Assembly: GCA_016744375.1 (NCBI GenBank) | Contig: JADGEM010000037.1 | Location: 1 to 46,181 of the forward strand | DNA from: Gammaproteobacteria bacterium | GTDB taxonomy: Bacteria; Pseudomonadota; Gammaproteobacteria; GRL18 | Direction: 5' to 3' | DNA length: 46,181 nt | Shown: positions 18,029 through 25,409 of the stretch, in pieces | How positions within the stretch are numbered: position 1 is the stretch's first letter | Layout: each line of letters opens with the position of its first letter | Program-made: the position numbers and the translations under genes | The notes under the pieces: generated by a model | The model's database searches: none | What the model was told of the DNA's origin: nothing | Seen by the model: the letters and a program-made list of their open reading frames with translations, nothing else

Positions 18029-18116
18029 ATTTGATTTTTCGAACGATGTTTCTACCGGCAAATCACAAAAGCAGCCTGATAAAATCGTTGAAATTAAATC
18101 TGTTCTTAATTACAGC

Positions 18117-18467
18117 TTATCCGCCGACTGTACAGAAAACATCTCTCATCATGCCAATCAGACGCAATGTTCTTGCATCACCAACACGGTAATAGACTCT
18201 GTTTGCATCTTTACGCGAAGCAAGGATGCCTTTATCTCTTAAAATGGCAAGATGCTGTGAAATATTACTCTGAGAAGTACCTACTTTTTCAACAATATCC
18301 TGAACGCTGATTTCTGCGTCGCCAAGGGTGCATAAAATTTTTAATCGTAATGGATGAGACATTGCTTTCAACGAGCGAGATGCTCTGTCTATGTCTTCAT
18401 CACGTGACATTAAATCCATATTCATATCACAACAATCCGTTTCGCTAAGGTTAAATTGATCGCTCAT
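18117..18467 (-). CDS. ArsR-family regulator of the YgaV/BigR/SqrR (persulfide-sensing) type
   Basis: 116-residue winged-helix repressor. LKAMSHPLRLKILC at residues 33-46 and the recognition helix SQSNISQHLAILRDKG at 65-80 are typical. Two cysteines fall where the sulfide/persulfide sensors carry theirs: C46 after helix 2 and C112 in the C-terminal VFC. In SqrR and BigR these form a di- or tetrasulfide that releases DNA. An additional CC pair (12-13) lies in the N-terminal tail. Metal-sensing ArsR motifs such as ELCVCDL are absent. It is divergent from gpmI, ends in its own terminator, and is followed downstream by a rhodanese and glutaredoxin gene. A palindrome 23-56 bp upstream may be its own operator. 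The assignment rests on cysteine placement and recalled similarity to YgaV. Confidence 0.85.
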   Translation of the reverse strand: MSDQFNLSETDCCDMNMDLMSRDEDIDRASRSLKAMSHPLRLKILCTLGDAEISVQDIVEKVGTSQSNISQHLAILRDKGILASRKDANRVYYRVGDARTLRLIGMMRDVFCTVGG

Positions 18468-18844
18468 ATCTGTGTTTCCCGGAAATTCACTAATATAACA
18501 ATAAAAGTATACAATAATATTAGGGAAAAAGAGCTATTTTTTTCATTTTTATTAAGATATCTTGTATTTTTTAGGGTTTTATCAGTTAAATCTGACTTTT
18601 TTCACTAAAAAAACGCCTATTGCTAACAAAATATGTGAATTATTAGAGAAAATCAAAGAATATCTTTATTCAAAGCCCTAAAATAATTTATTATATAGAG
18701 CTAACACTTGCTTGATAAAACACTGTTTAACCCCATATTTAATCAGTGTATTCATTCATCATCGCTGATCGGCCTCCCGGACATTTCCGCTACCTGGCAA
18801 TAATTCAGCAAAAACTATAGAAACTGGATTATTTTAAGCTGCTT
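18468..18844. other. 377-bp divergent region between ArsR gene and gpmI
   Basis: Very AT-rich. Besides the palindrome next to the ArsR gene it has TTTTAGGG near 18571 and its complement CCCTAAAA near 18676, and a possible leader stem ACACTG/CAGTGT (about 18720-18750) ahead of gpmI. No gene is evident. It must carry both promoters. Confidence 0.5.
18490..18523. promoter_or_regulatory. Candidate autoregulatory operator of the ArsR gene
   Basis: CTAATAT (18490-18496) and ATATTAG (18517-18523) are exact inverted copies 20 bp apart in very AT-rich DNA, 23 to 56 bp before the ArsR start codon. Such placement is typical of self-repressing ArsR genes. The bound regulator is inferred. Confidence 0.45.
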
Positions 18845-20413
18845 ATGTCAAAAATACCGAAACCTGTCGCACTTATTATTTTAGATGGTTGGGGCTACTC
18901 CGAAGACCCTCATCACAATGCGATTTTAGAAGCCGATACCCCTGTATTTGATAAGTTATGGGCACAATACCCGCACACCCTGATTCAAGCATCCGGAGCT
19001 GATGTTGGACTGCCTGCCGGACAAATGGGCAACTCTGAGGTTGGACATCTGAACATTGGTTCTGGCCGGGTAGTTTATCAGGAATATACTCGAGTCAGTC
19101 GTGCGATTCGTACCGGCTCATTTTTTTCTAACTGTACCCTGACAGAAGCCATTGATAAAGCAATAGAAAATGATTCTGCTGTCCATGTTATGGGACTATT
19201 GTCTCCCGGCGGAGTCCACAGTCATGAATGTCATATTCATGCAATGACCAAATTAGCTGCTGAGCGAGGCATGAAAAATGTCTACCTGCACGCCTTCCTT
19301 GACGGCCGCGATACCGCCCCCAAAAGTGCTAAAGAGTCAATTACAGCAATGCAGAATGTTTTTGACGAGCTGGGCAGCGGCCGTTTTGCTTCTGTCGTTG
19401 GCCGTTATTTTGCCATGGATCGTGATCAACGCTGGGATCGAGTCAAAACATCTTATGATGTGATTGCTGAGGGAAAGGGTATATTTTCTTCACAAACAGC
19501 ATTAGATGCCCTGGTACAGGCATACCAGCGAGGTGAAACAGACGAATTCGTGCAGGCAACCAGCATCATTCCTGAAGGCAAAGAGGCTGTTCGAATTGAG
19601 GATGGCGATGTAATGATCTTTATGAATTATCGTTCCGATCGGGCTCGTGAAATTACCCGCCCCTTCATAGAGGATGATTTTGAAGCATTTAAACGTGAGC
19701 GAAACTTTAAGCTGTCACAATTTGTGAGTTTAACCGAATACTCCTCAAAGTTTGATATTCCTGTGGCATTTCCGCCAGAACGTCTTAAAAATGTATTTGG
19801 TGAATATATTTCAAATCTGGGTTTAAGCCAGCTGCGAATTGCTGAAACTGAAAAATACGCCCATGTCACCTTCTTTTTTAATGGTGGTATTGAAGAACCG
19901 TTCTCCGGAGAAGCTCGCATCCTGGTCAATTCACCTGATGTCGCCACATATGATTTACAACCCGAGATGAATGCGCCTGAATTATCAGAAAAGCTGATTG
20001 AAGCCATTGAATCAGACAAGTACGATACCATCATCTGCAATTTTGCTAATCCTGATATGGTTGGACATACCGGCAAAGAATCAGCAGCCATTGAAGCAAT
20101 TGAAGCACTGGATAAGATAGTCGGCAAGGTGACATCAGCTATTCTTAAAGCCGGTGGAGAAATGCTTCTCACCGCTGATCATGGAAATGCCGAACTGATG
20201 ATGGATGAAAAAACAGGTCAGGCACATACGGCTCATACTTGTAATCCCGTGCCTTTCATTTATGTTGGCCGAGAGGCACAAATCGCTGAAACAGGCGCTC
20301 TATCTGATATTGCACCAACCCTGCTGCATTTAATGGACATTGAGATTCCTTCTGAAATGAACGGTCGTTCTTTAGTCACATTCATTGAAGATCTTGAAAC
20401 ACAAAGCGAATAA
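18845..20413 (+). CDS. gpmI: 2,3-bisphosphoglycerate-independent phosphoglycerate mutase
   Basis: Glycolytic/gluconeogenic enzyme interconverting 3- and 2-phosphoglycerate with two Mn ions. 522 residues; VALIILDGWGYSEDPHHNAI at the N-terminus, nucleophile Ser64 in MGNSEVGHLNIGSGR, DGRDTAPKSA, and the metal-binding TADHGNAE and HTAHTCNPVPF near the C-terminus. It heads the plus-strand run gpmI-envC-ctpA-yibQ. Its end overlaps the proposed envC start by 29 bp. Confidence 0.97.
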   Translation: MSKIPKPVALIILDGWGYSEDPHHNAILEADTPVFDKLWAQYPHTLIQASGADVGLPAGQMGNSEVGHLNIGSGRVVYQEYTRVSRAIRTGSFFSNCTLTEAIDKAIENDSAVHVMGLLSPGGVHSHECHIHAMTKLAAERGMKNVYLHAFLDGRDTAPKSAKESITAMQNVFDELGSGRFASVVGRYFAMDRDQRWDRVKTSYDVIAEGKGIFSSQTALDALVQAYQRGETDEFVQATSIIPEGKEAVRIEDGDVMIFMNYRSDRAREITRPFIEDDFEAFKRERNFKLSQFVSLTEYSSKFDIPVAFPPERLKNVFGEYISNLGLSQLRIAETEKYAHVTFFFNGGIEEPFSGEARILVNSPDVATYDLQPEMNAPELSEKLIEAIESDKYDTIICNFANPDMVGHTGKESAAIEAIEALDKIVGKVTSAILKAGGEMLLTADHGNAELMMDEKTGQAHTAHTCNPVPFIYVGREAQIAETGALSDIAPTLLHLMDIEIPSEMNGRSLVTFIEDLETQSE

Positions 20414-21572
20414 GCGATTGAAGTCTTTTGTTTTGCTTTTGACATTACTACTTGCTGCAGGCAGTAATGTCATCGCATCAGCTCAATCAAAAGGACAGCT
20501 AAAACAACAGGAGTTAACACAGCTACGTCAGGACATTTCAGCACTGAAAAAACAACTAAAGCAGCAGCAAAGTGAAAAAACTCAAATAGAAAAAGAAATT
20601 CAGCAGACAGAACAACTCATTGCTGATAATGCTCGTCAGATTTTTTCCACCGAGGAGCAAATCTCACTTCTTAACAAGCGTCTATCAGAACTCAATAAAA
20701 AAATATCTCGCAATAACCAGCAGCTCATTGTTCAGCAGCAGCTCCTATCAGGTCAGTTGCAAGCCAGTTATTCCATTGGACGTCAGGAATATATAAAGCT
20801 GTTATTAAACCAGCAGAATCCCGCCACCATCAGTCGAATAATGAGCTACTATGATTACTTCCATGAAGCCAGAAGTCAGCAGATTGCTGAAGTGAACCGA
20901 TTGCTGCAAAGCATTATCAATGACAAACAACAAATCAGCCTGACAACTCAGACTCTTCAGAATAAGCAATACCAGCTTCAATCAGAAAAAAAAATACTGC
21001 TTGAGCAACAGTCTGAACGTAATGTGCTGGTGGCAAAGCTTAATACAGATATTATTTCAAAAGATAAAAGACTCGATAACCTGTTAACAAATAAAAAAAA
21101 TCTGACACTCCTTATTACTAAATTAAAGCAGGCACTGGATGATATTCCAGTTCTGCCCACAGAAAAACCATTTTCTAAACAACGCGGAAAATTATACTGG
21201 CCCGCAAAAGGCAAGGTCAAAAAGCTCTTTAATCACTGGCGGAGTGTCGGTAAGGTTAAATGGCAGGGACATATTATCAAGGCAAAAGAAGGTGTCCCCG
21301 TTCATAGTGTATCAAATGGTAGAATTGCTTATTCCGACTGGCTCAGAGGTTATGGGCTTATTATCATAATTGATCATGGTGATGGTTATATGAGTTTATA
21401 TGGGCATAATCAAACACTGCTCAAAGAGGTGGGGGACTGGGTTGAAAGTAGCGAAATAATTGCTACAGTTGGTAGTAGCGGAGGATTAAAAAGTGCTGGA
21501 TTGTACTTTGAGATCCGTCATGATGGCAAACCATCCAACCCTTCACGTTGGTGCAAGAAAAAACGCTCATAG
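20385..21572 (+). CDS. envC: Murein hydrolase activator EnvC
   Basis: Periplasmic divisome protein that activates amidases for daughter-cell separation. Signal peptide (VLLLTLLLAAGSNVIASA), a long coiled coil (about residues 40-260) and a C-terminal LytM/M23 domain. The LytM domain is degenerate: the active HxGxD is replaced (GHIIKA), HxH is LYGHNQ, and the late His is lost in GLYFEIRH, as expected of an activator rather than an enzyme. GYGLIIIIDHGDGYMSLYGHN aligns closely with E. coli EnvC. No ATG is available at the N-terminus; TTG codons at 20385, 20394 and 20418 are possible. I kept 20385 since it gives a basic n-region to the signal peptide, overlapping gpmI. Confidence 0.92.
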   Translation: MKILKHKANKRLKSFVLLLTLLLAAGSNVIASAQSKGQLKQQELTQLRQDISALKKQLKQQQSEKTQIEKEIQQTEQLIADNARQIFSTEEQISLLNKRLSELNKKISRNNQQLIVQQQLLSGQLQASYSIGRQEYIKLLLNQQNPATISRIMSYYDYFHEARSQQIAEVNRLLQSIINDKQQISLTTQTLQNKQYQLQSEKKILLEQQSERNVLVAKLNTDIISKDKRLDNLLTNKKNLTLLITKLKQALDDIPVLPTEKPFSKQRGKLYWPAKGKVKKLFNHWRSVGKVKWQGHIIKAKEGVPVHSVSNGRIAYSDWLRGYGLIIIIDHGDGYMSLYGHNQTLLKEVGDWVESSEIIATVGSSGGLKSAGLYFEIRHDGKPSNPSRWCKKKRS

Positions 21573-21628
21573 GAGATACTTGCTTAACAAGCATCTCAAT
21601 CTATTTAAAATTTATCCTGGAGTAATGG

Positions 21629-22972
21629 ATGACTAAAACACCGTATTTGTCAGTACTTCTTTCACTGTCACTTGGCCTTATCACCGCAATGCCGCTAAGT
21701 GCCGCTAAGGTGCAGTCTGAGCCTCTTCCTCTTGAGATTTTAAAAGAGTTTACAGATGCCTTCGCCAGTATAAAAACCGATTATGTTGAAAAAGTCGATG
21801 ACAAGACCATACTGAAAAATGCAATCAAGGGCATGATGTCTGGCCTGGATCCCCATTCCAGTTATCTAGATGAAAAAAGTTTTAAGCATCTTAAAGAAGG
21901 AACCACTGGTGAATTTGGCGGGCTGGGTATTGAAGTCGGAATGGAAGATGGCCTGATTAAGGTAATTTCCCCTATTGATGACACACCGGCACAACGTGCT
22001 GGCATACAACCCGGCGATCTTATCTTTCGTATTGATGATAAACCCGTTAAGGAAATGGCGCTTGATGATGCCGTAAAATTAATGCGCGGAAAGCCCGGCA
22101 CAGAAATAGTATTATCCATTATTCGTGAAGGTGTCGACAAACCCATCAAGGTCACACTAAAACGTGCTGTTATTAAAGTTAAAAGTGTTAAATTCCGATT
22201 GCTTGAAGAGGACTTTGCTTATCTTCGTATCTCCAGTTTTCAGTCAAGAACGGCTGAGCAACTTAAAAAGGCACTTAAAACACTACTCAAGGACAATAAA
22301 AGCAAGCCACTCAAAGGGCTGGTCCTAGATTTAAGAAATAATCCCGGAGGTGTTTTAAACAGCTCAGTGGATGTGGCCGATTTTTTTCTCAATAGCGGCT
22401 TAATTGTCTATACACAGGGTCGAATCAAAGATTCAAAGCTTAGATTTTCTGCCACCCGTGGTGATGCACTCAACGGTGCCCCGATTGTTGTTCTGGTTAA
22501 TGGTGGTTCAGCCTCCGCATCGGAGATTGTTGCAGGCGCATTACAAGATCACCATCGTGCAATTATTATGGGTTCTGATACTTTTGGTAAAGGTTCGGTT
22601 CAAACCATAAAACCTCTGACTAAAAAAACAGCCATCAAATTAACGACTGCCCGATATTACACACCATCTGGTCGCTCCATCCAGGCTGAAGGTATTAAAC
22701 CGGATATCACACTGGCCAATGTCAGCCTTGAGTCAAAAGAAAAAAACACCTTCACCCAAATTAAAGAATCTGATTTAAAAGGCCATCTTGAGCATAAAAC
22801 AGACAAGAAATCCTCAAATAAAACTAAAGGAAGCAAAGCAAAAGAAGATACTTCAGATAAGAATTCAAAGGATAATAAAAATAAGGATTATGCCTTGCAT
22901 GAAGCCCTTAATCTACTGAAAGGGCTTAATATTCTAGGTATGAATAAGAGTGCCGGAAAGACGAAAAAATAA
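21629..22972 (+). CDS. ctpA: C-terminal processing protease, S41 family
   Basis: 447-residue periplasmic serine protease. Signal peptide at residues 1-25, PDZ domain about 85-175 (GGLGIEVGMEDGLIKVISP), then the catalytic core with Ser296 in GGSASASEI and Lys321 in FGKGSVQ, separated by the 25 residues typical of the Ser-Lys dyad. The C-terminal tail is a long lysine-rich low-complexity stretch (about 385-430) ending in DYALHEALNLLKGL. In gammaproteobacteria it often sits beside envC. Its TAA stop shares the A with the yibQ ATG (TAATG). Confidence 0.95.
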   Translation: MTKTPYLSVLLSLSLGLITAMPLSAAKVQSEPLPLEILKEFTDAFASIKTDYVEKVDDKTILKNAIKGMMSGLDPHSSYLDEKSFKHLKEGTTGEFGGLGIEVGMEDGLIKVISPIDDTPAQRAGIQPGDLIFRIDDKPVKEMALDDAVKLMRGKPGTEIVLSIIREGVDKPIKVTLKRAVIKVKSVKFRLLEEDFAYLRISSFQSRTAEQLKKALKTLLKDNKSKPLKGLVLDLRNNPGGVLNSSVDVADFFLNSGLIVYTQGRIKDSKLRFSATRGDALNGAPIVVLVNGGSASASEIVAGALQDHHRAIIMGSDTFGKGSVQTIKPLTKKTAIKLTTARYYTPSGRSIQAEGIKPDITLANVSLESKEKNTFTQIKESDLKGHLEHKTDKKSSNKTKGSKAKEDTSDKNSKDNKNKDYALHEALNLLKGLNILGMNKSAGKTKK

Positions 22973-23853
22973 TGACATTTAACATTAAATTTTTTACGCT
23001 AATCCTACCCATAGCTCTATTATTGGGCGCAACAAGCCAGGCTGAGTCAAAAAATTCAACGCCAGGCCTGGTCACTGAGCATCACTTAAAAAATGCTTAT
23101 ATTGCTATTATCATTGATGATCTGGGCTACAAGTTAGAGCAGGATCAGCGGGCAATTAACTTACCTGGACAAATTACTTTTGCCTTTTTACCCCACACTC
23201 CTCATCTTAAACACCTCACTCATTCAGCGCATGCGAAAGGCAGTGACATTATGCTGCACCTACCGATGCAGGCAATCATGGAAACCCTCTATCTTGGCCC
23301 GGGAGCACTCACCACAGAGATGACAGAAAAAGAATTTAAACAATCTGTTGCTGAAAGTATCCACTCCATACCCTATGTCAAAGGTGTTAATAATCATATG
23401 GGCAGTCTGATCACCAGTCAGGAAGATTCTATGAAATGGCTGATGGATGAACTTTCACAAACCGATCTCTATTTTGTTGATAGCCGTACAACAGCAAACA
23501 CTCTGGCTGAAAAAACAGCAAATCAATACCAGATAAAAAATACTCGCCGAAATGTTTTTTTAGATCATGAACTTAGCCGTCCAGCCATTGAATTTCAGTT
23601 TAACCGTTTAATTAATCTGGCAAAAAAAAATGGCTCTGCTGTTGCTATTGGTCATCCTTTTAAAGAAACACTGGATGTTCTTGAAGAAAAATTGCCACAA
23701 CTCGAAGCAGCCGGCATTCAGTTAATTTCTGTTTCCAGGCTAATTCAACAGCAGACAATCCAAAAAAACGCATTGAAGAATCATTGGCGTACCAGCCAAT
23801 CTCTCACTCAAGTGCTGTCTGCAGACAGCCTGAGCAAAGAATCTCAAGAATAG
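22972..23853 (+). CDS. yibQ: Divergent polysaccharide deacetylase family protein (YibQ)
   Basis: 293 residues with a signal peptide and a NodB-like barrel: IAIIIDDLGY, the FAFLPHTPH strand, MLHLPMQA, NNHMGSLIT and VDSRTT match the divergent deacetylase family (DUF610). The target glycan is unknown; the envC-ctpA context points to the cell envelope. It is translationally coupled to ctpA. Confidence 0.92.
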   Translation: MTFNIKFFTLILPIALLLGATSQAESKNSTPGLVTEHHLKNAYIAIIIDDLGYKLEQDQRAINLPGQITFAFLPHTPHLKHLTHSAHAKGSDIMLHLPMQAIMETLYLGPGALTTEMTEKEFKQSVAESIHSIPYVKGVNNHMGSLITSQEDSMKWLMDELSQTDLYFVDSRTTANTLAEKTANQYQIKNTRRNVFLDHELSRPAIEFQFNRLINLAKKNGSAVAIGHPFKETLDVLEEKLPQLEAAGIQLISVSRLIQQQTIQKNALKNHWRTSQSLTQVLSADSLSKESQE

Positions 23854-23865
23854 GAAAAATCACCC

Positions 23866-24444
23866 ATGCCAAACGTCCTCATTCCCATTGCTGAAGGCTG
23901 TGAAGAATTAGAAGCTATCACAGTGATTGATTTATTGCGCCGAGCTGAGATACAAGTAACCACCGCCAGCCTCAGCGGCTTTATTGAAGGTCATGAAGGC
24001 AAGGTAAAACCCGTCACAGCCAGTCATGGTGTTGTGCTGGTTCCTGACACAACACTAGATGAAGCACTGTCTCATCACTTTGATATGCTTGTTCTGCCCG
24101 GAGGCCTGCCCGGCGCTGATTATCTTGATAATGATGCACGAATTCATGGTTTATTAATAAAAATGACCAACGAAGAAAAGTATGTTGCGGCCATTTGTGC
24201 AGCGCCGAAGGTGCTAGCCAATGCAAAACTTCTGGAAGGTAAATCCGCAACCAGTTATCCTGGCTTTATTGAAAAAATGAACCTTGTGAACACCCGGGTA
24301 ACTGAGGATTCCGTCGTTCATGATGGCAAAGTGATTACCTCCAGAGGACCAGGAACTGCAATGGATTTTGCTTTAACTTTAATTGAAATCTTATCTGGGA
24401 AAGAGAAACGTGATGAAGTCGCTGCAGGCCTGTTGTGGAAATAA
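23866..24444 (+). CDS. DJ-1/PfpI family protein (YajL-like)
   Basis: 192-residue flavodoxin-like protein. The catalytic triad region is visible: Glu16 in CEELEAIT and the nucleophile elbow Cys111 in AAICAAPKVLANA. VLPGGLPGADYL and TSRGPGTAMDFAL complete the DJ-1/YajL pattern. Family members have been described as glyoxalases, chaperones and protein deglycases, with debate on the last. It follows yibQ by 12 bp, so it is likely cotranscribed. Confidence 0.93.
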   Translation: MPNVLIPIAEGCEELEAITVIDLLRRAEIQVTTASLSGFIEGHEGKVKPVTASHGVVLVPDTTLDEALSHHFDMLVLPGGLPGADYLDNDARIHGLLIKMTNEEKYVAAICAAPKVLANAKLLEGKSATSYPGFIEKMNLVNTRVTEDSVVHDGKVITSRGPGTAMDFALTLIEILSGKEKRDEVAAGLLWK

Positions 24445-24486
24445 AAAACATCATAATTATTACAATAGACACCCATTGGAGAAAAA

Positions 24487-25056
24487 ATGAACATGGATAA
24501 GCAGGAAGAAACCGAAAGTGAAGTATTAGTCGAAGAAACTCTCGTACAATTTAAAGATGCAATGAAATCTCAGGAGAAGCAAAACCTCCAGATTGGTCGC
24601 AGAACATCTTACATGATTACTTATGGTGTCTTTACAATAATTTTACTCTCCATTGGTGTTGTCTTCCTAACCTGGACACAAAAAAATGATACGGACAGGA
24701 TGAATGAGTATATGGAAAGTATGACAAATAATATTTCGGTCATGAGCAATGCCATACTAAAAATGCAGGCAAGCATGAATATGATAGAAGGCGGCATTCA
24801 TCGAGTATCCAGCCATACCCAGGCTATCAGCCATTCCATTAACCAGAAGGAAAACCTGGTAGATACATTATTGGATATCTCTGACAGCGTTAAGCTCATG
24901 CAAAGTGATGCTCACGTATTAGGTAAAAGTATGGGCGATGTCAATTATAATCTTAGTACCATAAACAAGCAGATGAAGAATCTTAACCGGAAGCTTGGCG
25001 TTATAGTACAAGATACCAACCGGATGCCCTCCCCAACCAGAATGTTTCCTTTTTGA
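24487..25056 (+). CDS. Single-pass membrane coiled-coil protein of unknown function
   Basis: I do not recognise a named family. 189 residues: an acidic cytoplasmic N-terminus of about 45 residues, one membrane helix (MITYGVFTIILLSIGVVFLTW, about 50-70), then a methionine-rich periplasmic coiled coil with heptad-like spacing (MESMTNNISVMSNAILKMQA). The layout resembles a chemoreceptor or divisome accessory stripped of catalytic domains. GGAG precedes the ATG. A TGACCA/TGGTCA hairpin begins at its stop codon (25054-25069). Confidence 0.75.
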   Translation: MNMDKQEETESEVLVEETLVQFKDAMKSQEKQNLQIGRRTSYMITYGVFTIILLSIGVVFLTWTQKNDTDRMNEYMESMTNNISVMSNAILKMQASMNMIEGGIHRVSSHTQAISHSINQKENLVDTLLDISDSVKLMQSDAHVLGKSMGDVNYNLSTINKQMKNLNRKLGVIVQDTNRMPSPTRMFPF

Positions 25057-25290
25057 CCATTGCTGGTCACACATTGGGGGGGTTATATATTTCACTCCTC
25101 TTTAACCATTTCCACCCATAAAAAACAAGGATAATATTCTTTATATTCAGATAGTTAAAAACATAAGCTTGAGTGATAAAATACCAGCCTGCATTTTTAA
25201 TTTATGATAAATGTACAAACGCGTGACTGGGTTATCACTTGAGCATGGCTATCACGCTCCCAGAGTATTAGAGGTAATTAAGCATTATAC

Positions 25291-25319
25291 TTGACTTTGT
25301 TAATGACAATCAATATCAT
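25291..25319 (+). promoter_or_regulatory. Sigma-70 promoter of the imelysin operon
   Basis: TTGACT (25291-25296) and TATCAT (25314-25319) are 17 bp apart, the optimal spacing. The start of transcription would lie near 25326, giving a leader of about 85 nt. Confidence 0.7.
25299..25317. promoter_or_regulatory. Fur box overlapping the imelysin promoter
   Basis: The 19-mer GTTAATGACAATCAATATC matches the Fur consensus GATAATGATAATCATTATC at 16 of 19 positions and covers the spacer and -10 element, so Fur-Fe would block polymerase. This predicts expression under iron limitation. Confidence 0.75.
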
Positions 25320-25374
25320 TTACATTCCAAATTACAATTAGTTTATGCATCAGTCGTGTAAACAGAAAAATAAA

Positions 25375-25407
25375 ACGGGATAAATACGGGATAAATACGG
25401 GATAAAT
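25375..25407 (+). repeat. Three tandem copies of an 11-bp ribosome-binding repeat
   Basis: ACGGGATAAAT occurs exactly three times head to tail (25375-25385, 25386-25396, 25397-25407), ending two bases before the ATG at 25410. The last copy places GGGA 7 nt before the start codon, so each unit carries a possible Shine-Dalgarno core. Confidence 0.85.
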
Positions 25408-25409
25408 AG

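Larger units (their letters stand above)
17707..18116. other. 410-bp gap between yibN and the ArsR regulator gene
   Basis: It holds the yibN promoter region with palindromes at 17737-17754, a short CACTT/AAGTG inverted repeat near 17764, and the terminator hairpin at 18000-18028. I see no credible gene in the remainder. Confidence 0.6.
25057..25409. other. 353-bp regulatory gap before the imelysin operon
   Basis: No gene. It contains the 25054-25069 hairpin, a GCGTGA/TCACGC inverted pair (25221-25226 and 25252-25257), the Fur-overlapped promoter (25291-25319) and the triple 11-bp repeat (25375-25407). Confidence 0.7.

Noticed and set aside
19627..20172. 181-codon open frame antisense to gpmI
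   Set aside because: It lies entirely inside the conserved gpmI coding region, is Ser/Arg rich, and has no recognisable motif or ribosome-binding site; it is a shadow frame.
25054..25069. Terminator after the coiled-coil protein gene
   Set aside because: TGACCA/TGGTCA forms a 6-bp hairpin but is followed by a G-run, not a T-run.
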